8,029 nt of DNA from JANQTF01 sp036835375. Its GTDB lineage: Bacteria; Bacteroidota; Bacteroidia; J057. The stretch covers positions 1 to 8,029 of the forward strand of contig DAITMB010000176.1 of the NCBI GenBank assembly GCA_036835375.1, in the 5' to 3' direction. The notes under the pieces were generated by a model. The model made no database searches and had not been told where the DNA came from. It saw nothing but the letters and a program-made list of their open reading frames with translations. Position 1 is the stretch's first letter; the number at the start of each line of letters is the position of its first letter. A program made the translations under genes and the position numbers. Below are positions 1 through 6,800 of this stretch, one piece after another.

Positions 1-300
1 GAAAAAAACGCTGGCATGTGTCCGGTTTATCTCTTTGATCAGGAAGGAGATATGGCTACGTATGAGTACTCAGGAATATTTGCCGACAAGGAAAAATATG
101 ATGGAGGCATAAGATTTGAGCCAAAGCTTTACAGCGATTTGGGGCCATTCAATGATACGTTGCAAGTATTCAGAGCATTTTCATTCTCACTGAGAAACGA
201 CACTCTCACCCTCTCAAAAGGTGAAATCAGCCATATCCGCTTCGACGAGCCTCGTTACGTTTCCCAAAACGCTTCCCTGGTCCTCGTGAGAGAGCGTTGA
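1..300 (+). CDS. Small lipoprotein of a tandem family, 3' part only (copy 1)
   Basis: This is the C-terminal 99 residues of a gene cut by the window edge. The reading frame is open from base 1 and ends at TGA 298-300. Every base matches the complete copy at 403-882, so the missing part would be residues 1-60, including the signal peptide. The visible part starts at the residue after the first of two conserved cysteines (Cys60) and includes the second (CPVYLFDQEGD). It ends in a hydrophobic strand and the tail LVLVRER. No function is known to me; see copy 2 for the family description. The ATG at 16 is internal (Met66), not a start. Because the window begins inside a perfect repeat, this copy could also be an assembly-edge artefact. 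Confidence 0.7.
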   Translation, partial: EKNAGMCPVYLFDQEGDMATYEYSGIFADKEKYDGGIRFEPKLYSDLGPFNDTLQVFRAFSFSLRNDTLTLSKGEISHIRFDEPRYVSQNASLVLVRER

Positions 301-333
301 GCTTTCAGGAGCTGGCCGCGCGATCGAAACCAA

Positions 334-366
334 TGGCAGGGACGGGGTCGATTCCTTTCCCTGCCA
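334..366 (+). other. Inverted repeat in the spacer between copies 1 and 2
   Basis: TGGCAGGGA (334-342) is the exact reverse complement of TCCCTGCCA (358-366), giving a 9-base-pair stem with a 15-base loop. It lies 33 bases after the stop of copy 1 and 36 bases before the start of copy 2. There is no T-run after it, so it is not a standard intrinsic terminator. It could be a processing or stability hairpin in a polycistronic message, or a regulator-binding site. The role is inferred only from position. Confidence 0.5.
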
Positions 367-402
367 CTACATGAAAACGGACATCAACCCATTACACCAC
401 AC

Positions 403-882
403 ATGAACAGAATCATCATCCTCTCCGCCCTCATCCTCCTCGCGGGCTGCAAAGTAGATCTTGAAGAAGAATTCGGTACCGCAGTCGAAGGCTCTTGGGA
501 AATCCACTCCATCACGTTTGGAGAATCGGATACCACGGTTTTTTTCAATAGCCCCCGGCCCCGGATGGAGTTTTTTCCTTGTGAAAAAAACGCTGGCATG
601 TGTCCGGTTTATCTCTTTGATCAGGAAGGAGATATGGCTACGTATGAGTACTCAGGAATATTTGCCGACAAGGAAAAATATGATGGAGGCATAAGATTTG
701 AGCCAAAGCTTTACAGCGATTTGGGGCCATTCAATGATACGTTGCAAGTATTCAGAGCATTTTCATTCTCACTGAGAAACGACACTCTCACCCTCTCAAA
801 AGGTGAAATCAGCCATATCCGCTTCGACGAGCCTCGTTACGTTTCCCAAAACGCTTCCCTGGTCCTCGTGAGAGAGCGTTGA
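403..882 (+). CDS. Small lipoprotein, possibly lipocalin-like (copy 2, complete)
   Basis: A 159-residue predicted lipoprotein. The first 15 residues are a short lipoprotein signal (MNRIIILSALILLAG) with lipobox LLAG|C, so Cys16 would be acylated; this fixes the start at 403. The mature part opens with an acidic linker (DLEEEFG), then EGSWEIHSITFGE around residues 29-41. Cysteines 60 and 67 could form a disulfide. Later come alternating hydrophobic strands, FSFSLRNDTLTLS near 120-132, and a terminal LVLVRER. The opening GSW-x-I plus a late 'DTLxL ... L-L-R' pattern resembles small lipocalin-like lipoproteins of Bacteroidota. That is inference from pattern only; function is unknown. The gene lies in a tandem array, 102 bases from each neighbouring copy, and is base-for-base identical to the visible part of copy 1. 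Confidence 0.85.
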   Translation: MNRIIILSALILLAGCKVDLEEEFGTAVEGSWEIHSITFGESDTTVFFNSPRPRMEFFPCEKNAGMCPVYLFDQEGDMATYEYSGIFADKEKYDGGIRFEPKLYSDLGPFNDTLQVFRAFSFSLRNDTLTLSKGEISHIRFDEPRYVSQNASLVLVRER

Positions 883-915
883 GCTTTCAGGAGCTGGCCG
901 CGCGATCGAAACCAA

Positions 916-948
916 TGGCAGGGACGGGGTCGATTCCTTTCCCTGCCA
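916..948 (+). other. Second copy of the spacer inverted repeat, between copies 2 and 3
   Basis: This is the duplicated version of the 334-366 element, with stem arms 916-924 and 940-948 and the same loop. Because it sits in the perfectly duplicated spacer, its preservation here is not independent evidence of function. The spacer between copies 3 and 4 (1462-1579) is a different sequence and shows no matching stem. Confidence 0.5.
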
Positions 949-984
949 CTACATGAAAACGGACATCAACCCATTACACCACAC

Positions 985-1461
985 ATGAACAGAATCATCA
1001 TCCTCTCCGCCCTCATCCTCCTCGCGGGCTGCAAAGTAGATCTTGAAGAAGAATTCGGTACCGCAGTCGAAGGCTCTTGGGAAATCCACTCCATCACGTT
1101 TGGAGAATCGGATACCACGGTTTTTTTCAATAGCCCCCGGCCCCGGATGGAGTTTTTTCCTTGTGAAAAAAATGAGGTCATGTGCCCGTTGTTTCTCTTT
1201 GACCAAGAAGGAGACATGGCAACATATGAGTACCGCGGGGGCCTCTCAGAAAAAGATCAACTTGACGGAGGAATCAATTTTTTACCCAAGCTTTTCGATG
1301 AATTAGAAGACCTCAATGACTCAATACAGGTGTTTCGAAACTTTTCATTTGTCTTGAACGGCGACACCCTCATTCTCTCGGATGGCTCAATCAACCCTTC
1401 AAAGGTGGGTGAGCCCTTTATTTCAACAAAAGCCTCCCTGCTACTGGTAAGAGAGCGTTAG
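985..1461 (+). CDS. Small lipoprotein, chimeric copy with divergent C-terminal half (copy 3)
   Basis: A 158-residue lipoprotein of the same family, with the same signal peptide and Cys16 lipobox. Residues 1-63 and the 102-base upstream spacer are identical to copy 2 at every base. From base 1173 (codon 64) the sequence changes sharply: only about half of the remaining residues match copy 2. Conserved blocks include MCP, LFDQEGDMATYEY, DGGI, the FSF strand, DTL and the final LVRER, with one residue deleted. Both conserved cysteines (60 and 67) are kept. The reading frame is intact, so a functional product is likely. The abrupt step from 100% identity to moderate similarity indicates a crossover or gene conversion inside the gene. 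NEVMCP at the junction matches copy 4, suggesting the second half belongs to the older neighbour. Biological role unknown. Confidence 0.85.
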   Translation: MNRIIILSALILLAGCKVDLEEEFGTAVEGSWEIHSITFGESDTTVFFNSPRPRMEFFPCEKNEVMCPLFLFDQEGDMATYEYRGGLSEKDQLDGGINFLPKLFDELEDLNDSIQVFRNFSFVLNGDTLILSDGSINPSKVGEPFISTKASLLLVRER

Positions 1462-1579
1462 TTGCCCTTTTCCGCAAAACAGAATAAATCGTCTTTCCTG
1501 ACACAAACCGACATCGCTGGTGGGGGCCCTCTCTTCTTGCCAATTATGTTCAACCAGCTCACTAACATTTCCCAACGGT

Positions 1580-1804
1580 ATGACCAAAACAATCACACTA
1601 ACCGCCATGCTCCTGGCCCTTTTGTCTGGCTGTAAAGTAAATCTTGAAGAAGAATTCGGTGCCGCAGTCGAGGGCACCTGGGAAATCCATTCCATCACCT
1701 TCGGAGAATCGGATTCCACCCTGTTTTACTCTGGTACACGGCCCCGGATGGAGTTTTTTCCCTGTGAGAAAAATGAGGTCATGTGTCCGAAGAACAAGAG
1801 TTGA
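1580..1804 (+). pseudogene. Truncated lipoprotein of the same family (copy 4)
   Basis: A 74-residue frame starting at ATG 1580. The start is chosen because it gives a lipoprotein signal (MTKTITLTAMLLALLSG|C, Cys18), whereas the frame upstream of it has no signal. Residues 18-69 align closely with copies 2 and 3 (VEGTWEIHSITFGESDSTLF, RPRMEFFPCEKNEVMCP), but with its own signal peptide and several substitutions, so it is an older paralogue and not part of the recent duplication. Homology stops after the codons for MCP (base 1789). The frame then runs into unrelated sequence and stops at TGA 1802-1804, which already overlaps GAGAGTT repeat material. The expected second half, about 90 residues, is not found downstream before the sigma gene. 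Most likely a gene broken by deletion or repeat insertion; a short exported remnant could still be made. Confidence 0.75.
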
Positions 1805-1840
1805 GATGTTGAGAGTTTGAGAGTTGAGAGTTGAGAGTTT
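1802..1840 (+). repeat. GAGAGTT-type simple repeat array
   Basis: Successive GAGAGTT units, with one extra T in one unit, follow an initial TGAGATGTT. The same 16-base opening (TGAGATGTTGAGAGTT) recurs at 1912-1927, so two short arrays flank the patch between them. Read on the opposite strand these arrays encode STLNSQ-type peptides, which I recognise as translated simple repeats common in Bacteroidota genomes, not real protein. The array begins inside the stop codon of the truncated lipoprotein, so it marks the break in that gene. Confidence 0.7.
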
Positions 1841-1911
1841 TGCGGTCGCTGAGCGCCCGCACTGCCTGTCTTGAGCCTGTCGAAAGGAGCATGTCGAAGT
1901 GTGTCGAAGCA
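1841..1911 (+). repeat. TGTCGAA-rich dispersed-repeat patch
   Basis: The patch contains GCGGTCGCTGAGCG, then CTTGAGCCTGTCGAAAGG, then two more TGTCGAA words. On the minus strand it reads as SFRQAQDRQ, a peptide I recognise as the translation of a short dispersed DNA repeat seen in many environmental bacterial genomes. It lies between the two GAGAGTT arrays. I see no gene in it. The family assignment is from memory of the motif and has not been searched. Confidence 0.5.
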
Positions 1912-1934
1912 TGAGATGTTGAGAGTTGAGAGTT
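1912..1934 (+). repeat. Second GAGAGTT-type simple repeat array
   Basis: A shorter array that repeats the 16-base opening of the 1802 array at a distance of 110 bases, then one further GAGAGTT unit, ending where the 51-base hairpin units begin. Together with the first array it brackets the TGTCGAA patch, which suggests that the block was built by repeated short-repeat recombination. Confidence 0.6.
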
Positions 1935-2036
1935 CGGGAAGCCCCGAAGGGGCGCAATTCGTTAGCCGAGGGTGAAGCCCTCGGACGGGAAGCCCCGAAG
2001 GGGCGCAATTCGTTAGCCGAGGGTGAAACCCCCGGA
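1935..2036 (+). repeat. Two tandem 51-base REP-like units, each with two hairpins
   Basis: Unit 1 is 1935-1985 and unit 2 is 1986-2036, differing at only two positions (G1977/A2028 and T1981/C2032). Each unit begins CGGGAAGCCCCGAAGGGGC, which contains a short GCCCC-GAA-GGGGC stem (1941-1953 and 1992-2004). It then carries CAATTCGTTAG and a second stem of CCGAGGG with CCCTCGG (1966-1984). In unit 2 this second stem has one A-C mismatch (2020 with 2032). The element resembles palindromic repeats scattered through many Bacteroidota genomes; similar REP elements elsewhere are mobilised by RAYT-type transposases, but no such gene is present here. Because 51 is a multiple of three, the units keep an open frame, which explains spurious long frames over this block. 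Confidence 0.75.
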
Positions 2037-2228
2037 CCTAGGACAGAAGGCCGCGACGCCCCCCCACAAGTAAAACCCTTGCACAAAGATGCTGAAATCA
2101 ATAATTGTGCTATATTCAATTCACGAAAGCCGCTAGGGTCGCAATCAAATGACACGAATCGCGTGCCCTACGGTAAAATGGGGGTTCTCGAATTTGCTGA
2201 GAGTGAAGTTTAAGCATGTTTACTTGTT

Positions 2229-2756
2229 ATGCCTTCCCAACATCTTAACGATCAGCAGAATAAATTCCATGAGTTATTTTTGAAGAACTATCGTGGGCTT
2301 TTCCAATTGGGATTTGGAGTCTGTAGGCAACGGGATCTCACCCGGGATACCCTACAATCCTTTTATGTAAATATGGTCGAGAAAGAGGTATGGAACAGGG
2401 ACATACTTGATCTCAAAGCCTATCTTTTTAGATCATTCTACCGACAGATTGTCACGGAGATGAAAGCTGAATCGCGAAGAAACCAGTCCTCTTTTCAAGA
2501 AGAAGAGGAGCATTATTTACCCTTCGAAGAAGCTTTGATCGCTTCTCAGGATCAGTTATTTCTCCAAAGCCGCTTGAAAGAAGCCACAGATGCCCTACCT
2601 GAACAACAACGAAAAGTCCTGCTTCTCAAATTCCGGGAAGGGATGGACTATGAGGAAATAGCAGAGATCACAGGGCGCAGTAGCCAGACGATTTATAATC
2701 AAGTTCATCAGGCGATTGTCAAATTAAGACAGATGCTTGCAGAAAAAAAAGAATAA
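2229..2756 (+). CDS. ECF (FecI-type) RNA polymerase sigma factor
   Basis: A 175-residue sigma-70 family protein of extracytoplasmic-function type, expected to direct RNA polymerase to the promoter of the adjacent transporter operon. Region 2 spans roughly residues 13-82 (HELFLKNYRGLFQLGFGV ... LKAYLFRSFYRQIV), followed by a charged linker. Region 4 spans roughly 113-170, with the hallmark LPEQQRKVLLLKF, EGMDYEEIAEITGRS, and the helix-turn-helix at about 141-163. There is no C-terminal extension. The start is fixed because ATG 2229 is the first ATG after an in-frame TAA at 2211-2213; no Shine-Dalgarno is visible, as is usual in this phylum. The FecR-like gene follows after 100 bases, and the transporter has an STN domain, so it is most likely controlled by a trans-envelope signalling cascade. 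Confidence 0.93.
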   Translation: MPSQHLNDQQNKFHELFLKNYRGLFQLGFGVCRQRDLTRDTLQSFYVNMVEKEVWNRDILDLKAYLFRSFYRQIVTEMKAESRRNQSSFQEEEEHYLPFEEALIASQDQLFLQSRLKEATDALPEQQRKVLLLKFREGMDYEEIAEITGRSSQTIYNQVHQAIVKLRQMLAEKKE

Positions 2757-2817
2757 TTTTTTTCCAATAGGATAGTAAAGGCAATGTTCGGGCGCATCTA
2801 TTATGAGAAGTCTCGGC

Positions 2818-2842
2818 TGATGAGTCGCATGCTTCCTCATCA
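2818..2842 (+). other. Short inverted repeat just upstream of the anti-sigma gene
   Basis: TGATGAG (2818-2824) pairs with CTCATCA (2836-2842) across an 11-base loop, ending 14 bases before the FecR start codon. There is no following T-run, so it is not a terminator. It could affect translation of the anti-sigma factor relative to the sigma factor, but a 7-pair stem may be chance. Confidence 0.3.
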
Positions 2843-2856
2843 TTTGATCCCATTTC

Positions 2857-3831
2857 ATGCAGGTTGATGACAACACAGTAGAATTTCTGGTCGCATCAGA
2901 ATCTTTTCAGGCTCACTGCCTACGTCCCACCGCCCAGTCGCGAGCGACCTGGGAGCGTTGGGCGGCTGAGCGCCCCGGTGCAATTTCTCGCATGAAGGAA
3001 GCCTCTCAGCTGGTCTTGGCCCTGGCCGGGCATCTCAGCGACGAAGATGTCCGGGATTCAACGCGCGCATTGGAGATGATCAATGCCCAGAGATTCGCTA
3101 AACGCAAGCGATTCGTATCTCCCCAGCTATGGGTTGGGATGGCAGCCACGGTGCTGATCATGGTTTGCCTATGGTTCACGTGGTCACCTGATAAGATGGA
3201 GTCCATGATGACATTTTCCACTTCCTATGGCGAAACAAAAGAAATGGCGCTTCCAGATGGGAGCATCATCACCCTAAATGCCAACTCAGATGTCAGGTAC
3301 TTCCAGTCTTGGGAGGAAGCGCCTACGCGTGAAATATGGTTAGAAGGAGAGGCATTCTTGGAAGTGGTCAAAAGCCCCGATCTGCCGTTTGTAGTGCATA
3401 CCGATCAGGCTGATGTGACTGTACTGGGGACTTCCTTCAACGTGATCCAACGGAAAGACCAGTGCATCGTGACGCTTGTGGAAGGTAAAGTGGAAGTGGA
3501 CGCCAACCAAAAAGGAACTGCCATTCTCCATCCGGGGGACCAAGCTCGTCTCACAAACCAGGGCGTCATCGTGGAGGCCATCGACCCGGCCCAATTCATC
3601 GCGTGGAAGGATCACAGCCTGATGTTCCACGGACAATCTATTCAATACATCGTAGATCGCCTCGCTTGGGAATTCGACATCAGTGTCGAGGTCGCTAATA
3701 AACAATTATTGGAAAAACGCGTGACTGCAGTCTTGCAAACCAATGACCCCGCTCTGTTGCTGGAGGCCCTTGCCGCCATTTATGACCTCACCATTCGAAA
3801 TGTAGGAGATCGGAGGTATATGATCGAATGA
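2857..3831 (+). CDS. FecR-family anti-sigma factor / signal transducer
   Basis: A 324-residue inner-membrane regulator. Residues 1-85 form the cytoplasmic anti-sigma part (TWERWAAERPGAISRMKEA, typical of FecR N-termini). One membrane helix lies at about 90-109, after the basic AKRKR. The periplasmic FecR domain follows at about 121-212 (YGETKEMALPDGSIITLNAN, WLEGEAFLEV, VLGTSFNV, VTLVEGKV, LHPGDQARL). The C-terminal DUF4974 domain is at about 255-322 (SIQYIVDRLAWEFDI ... YDLTIRNV). This is the full domain order for Bacteroidota FecR proteins. The start is the first ATG after an in-frame TGA at 2845-2847. It should hold the upstream sigma factor inactive until the C-terminal domain contacts the STN domain of the loaded transporter. 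The pairing is inferred from gene order. Confidence 0.93.
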   Translation: MQVDDNTVEFLVASESFQAHCLRPTAQSRATWERWAAERPGAISRMKEASQLVLALAGHLSDEDVRDSTRALEMINAQRFAKRKRFVSPQLWVGMAATVLIMVCLWFTWSPDKMESMMTFSTSYGETKEMALPDGSIITLNANSDVRYFQSWEEAPTREIWLEGEAFLEVVKSPDLPFVVHTDQADVTVLGTSFNVIQRKDQCIVTLVEGKVEVDANQKGTAILHPGDQARLTNQGVIVEAIDPAQFIAWKDHSLMFHGQSIQYIVDRLAWEFDISVEVANKQLLEKRVTAVLQTNDPALLLEALAAIYDLTIRNVGDRRYMIE

Positions 3832-3895
3832 CCAAACCATTGAACGCTTCCGTTCGCTACCTCCGACGATTTTTTTATTACTGAAACTCGCAAGG

Positions 3896-6800
3896 ATGAA
3901 AAAAACTACTACTCCCATTCCTTCCCTTTTACATCATCTGACAATTCTGGGATTGATGCTGGCCTTTTGTCTGCTCAGCCCCCTTGTCATGAGAGGAAAC
4001 GAACCTGACCTTCACGACATTCAGAAGGATCAGAGCAATTTTCTACTGAGTGAAATCATAGACCAGGTCGCCAATTATCACCAAGTCAGCATCGCTTATG
4101 ACACAGATCAGGTGCGTGGGGTCTATGTGAGAAAGTTTGATGTTGGCTCCAACATTGAGCAGGACTTGACCCGACTGCTGTTAGGAACTGTTTTTTCTTA
4201 CAAAAAAATCTCAGACAATAGTTACATCATCAAGCGAGTCCAGCAGACAACGGCTAGCCTGTCCAAGCCGGCAAGCCTGTCAGAGGTACCCACCGAGTTG
4301 CGTCCTGTTCCCCCTGTACTCGTGGAGGGAATTGTGATTGATGGGGAAACCAAAGATCCACTCATCGGTGCATCAATCATTGAAAAAGGGACCTCGAATG
4401 GGGTACTTAGTAACAGTGAAGGCCAATTTTCGATCAAGGTGGAGTTGGGAAAAACCCTGGAGATCAGATATTACGGGTATCTCGAGCGGGAAATCGTGGC
4501 GAGCAATGCGCAGTTGGGGCAAATTGCGATGCAGCCACAAGCGCAAAATTTATCTGAAGTAGTCCTGATCGGCTACGGAAGCCAGAAGCGCAGTGACCTC
4601 ACAGGTGCAGTCTCTTCCATCAGCGAGCGTCAAATCAAGGAATTGCCTTCTACGGGGCTGGATCAGGCCATTCAGGGGCGCGCGGCGGGTGTGTATGTGA
4701 CGCAAAACTCTGGTGCCCCCGGCGGCGCAGTTTCGATCCGTGTGAGGGGAATTGGGTCCACGTTGTCGGCTGAGCCGCTCTACATCATCGACGGGATTCC
4801 GGTCGTCAACGACAACCAGAGCACCTCTTCCAACTTTGCCGAGTTGGATGGAGGCGGACAAAATTCCAATGCGCTCAACACCATCAACCCCAACGACATT
4901 GAGTCGATCGAAGTGCTCAAAGATGCCTCGGCGACTGCCATCTATGGGGCGCGTGCCGCAAATGGCGTGGTGATCATCACCACCAAAAGAGGAAAAGAAG
5001 GGAAATCTAATATTTCCTTTGACTCCTACTATAGCACGCAATCACTCGCTAGAAAGGTGCCAGTGCTCAATTTGCAGGATTATGCAGGGTATTACGGCGA
5101 CGTGGGATTTGAGCTGATCGAGGAATTTGAACGACCAGAATTGTTGGGGGAAGGGACTGACTGGCAGGACGCTGTGTTCAGAAACGCAGCCATGCAAAAC
5201 TACCAGCTCACCCTCACGGGAGGCACAGCCCAAACGAAGTTTGCACTCTCTGCTGGATATCACTACCGAGAGGGAATCGTGGTAGGTTCAGACTTTAACC
5301 GGACCTCGGTCAAGTTGAATCTGGACCATTCCTTTTCCAAAAAAGTCAGGATAGGCAATAGCTTGCTCGTGAGCCGCACCAATGAGAACATCACCTTCAA
5401 TGACAACAGCAGCGGGGTAATTTATACCGCCTTGCTGATGGTCCCGAATGCACCCGTGCGCAATGCCGATGGCTCCTTCGCTGGACCGCAGGAGGAAATC
5501 ACCCTTTCGTTTGACAACCCAGTGGCCCGCGCACTCGAGACCAATGACATCAACACAAAAGCGCGGGTTTTAGCCAACATCTATCTCGAAGCAGACCTTT
5601 TTCCTTGGCTCACCTATCGCACGGAGTTTGGTTCTGATATTGTCTATTCCAATCATAATACCTTTTTTCCGTCATTTGAACGCGGTAGCTTCTTTGGGAA
5701 ATCAGGTGTGAGAAGATCTTTGAACAACAGCTTGTTTTGGATCAACAAACACCTGCTCACATTCAACAAGACAATTGCTGACAAACACACCCTCACGGTG
5801 TTGGCAGGTTATGAGGCGCAAGCGGGCAGGTATGAGTGGATTTATGCCTCCAGGGACAATCTTCCTACCAACGATCTTCAACAACTCAGCCTTGGTGATG
5901 CCGGGCAGATGATCAATGATGGGGGCGCCGGTCACTGGGCCTTGCTTTCTTACTTCGGGCGACTGAATTATAATTTCGACAACAGATACCTCCTCACAGG
6001 TACCTATCGAGTCGATGGTTCCTCCCGATTTGGTCCCAACAATCGCTACGGATATTTTCCATCTGTCGCGGCGGCATGGCGTGTGACGCAGGAGGAATTT
6101 TTCATGAACTCACATCTCAAAAAAATTCTCCAACCTGATCTCAAATTCCGGGCGGGTGTCGGGGTCGTCGGAAACCAAGAAATCGGATTGTATTCCTACA
6201 GCTCCAACATCCGGTCGGTCAATGTGGTGCTGGGCGACCAACTCATCACGGGATTCGCCCCCGACAACCTGGCCAACCCTGATGTGAGATGGGAATCTTC
6301 CTTTCAGACCAATGTGGGTATGGACTTTAGCTTGTTCAACAACCGCGTCGAGTGGGTGGTGGATTATTACGTCAAAAAGGCCAATGGCATGCTCTTGCCC
6401 GCGCTGCTACCTTCCACAGCCGGAAGCCTGAATCCACCTTTTGTCAATATCGGGCAGGTGGAAAACCGGGGGATCGAAGTATCTCTTCGCACGGTGAACT
6501 TTGACAAAAAGTTTCGCTGGGAGACCACGATGAACTTCTCTACCAATCAAAACCTCGTGGTAAGCTTAGGTTCCAATGGCAACCTCACGGGGCTCATCCA
6601 GCGAATTCCCGTTACACGGACCGAGGAAGGAAAGCCCATCGGCCAATTCTATGGATTTCAGGTAGAGGGAATCTTTCAGTCGCAAGCAGAAGTAGGAGAA
6701 AGCCCCTTTCAGGAGGAGGGTACCAGAGCTGGCGACCTGAAGTTCAGGGACCTGAATGGCGACGGCGTGATCAATGATTTGGACCAAACTTTCATTGGAA

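Larger units (their letters stand above)
1..1172 (+). repeat. Perfect tandem duplication, 582-base period
   Basis: Bases 1-590 are identical to 583-1172 on direct reading. The unit covers the second part of a lipoprotein gene, the 102-base spacer and the first part of the next gene. Identity includes synonymous positions and non-coding spacer, so the event is either very recent or maintained by gene conversion. The right end is sharp: base 591 is C and base 1173 is T, right after a run of seven A, and the sequences then diverge. The left end lies outside the window. An assembly artefact cannot be excluded because the window starts inside the repeat. Confidence 0.93.
1805..2228. other. Non-coding block between the lipoprotein array and the sigma gene
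   Basis: A 424-base stretch without a credible gene. Its first 230 bases are repeat material: simple arrays, the TGTCGAA patch and the two 51-base units. From about 2037 a GC-rich tail with a C-run (around 2059-2066) passes into AT-richer sequence that leads to the ATG at 2229, with an in-frame TAA at 2211-2213. The promoter of the sigma gene is expected here. TATATTCA at 2111-2118 resembles the Bacteroidota -7 element (TAnnTTTG), but I find no properly spaced -33 element, so I do not call a promoter. Confidence 0.6.

Noticed and set aside
384..599. Minus strand and alternate-frame frames over the lipoprotein genes (also 966-1217, 461-694, 1043-1306)
   Set aside because: They recur only because the underlying DNA is duplicated. 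The + strand frames have signal peptides, lipoboxes and family conservation; these do not.
1935..2036. CRISPR array
   Set aside because: The two units are directly adjacent with no spacer between them, and no cas gene is present.
2079..2118. Promoter for the sigma gene (TTGCAC with TATATTCA)
   Set aside because: The -7-like element is imperfect and the spacing of about 29 bases is too long for the usual Bacteroidota promoter.
1598..2155. A 185-codon minus strand frame
   Set aside because: It translates simple and dispersed repeats (STLNSQ, FRQAQDR) and then runs antisense through the truncated lipoprotein gene. No plausible protein.
1926..2213. A 95-codon + strand frame over the 51-base units
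   Set aside because: It is mostly the translated repeat (EAPKGRNSLAEGE twice) and stays open because the unit is 17 codons long. It ends at the in-frame stop before the sigma gene and has no recognisable domain.
2743..2763. Intrinsic terminator after the sigma gene
   Set aside because: A run of eight A and a run of seven T could pair, but there is no GC stem, and the FecR gene is expected to be cotranscribed.
3842..3876. Terminator between FecR and SusC genes
   Set aside because: GAACG and CGTTC form only a 5-pair stem, and the T-run starts 15 bases later, which is too far for an intrinsic terminator.
4550..5041. A 163-codon minus strand frame, and others opposite the SusC gene
   Set aside because: Antisense shadows of a well-supported coding sequence; no recognisable domain or signal.
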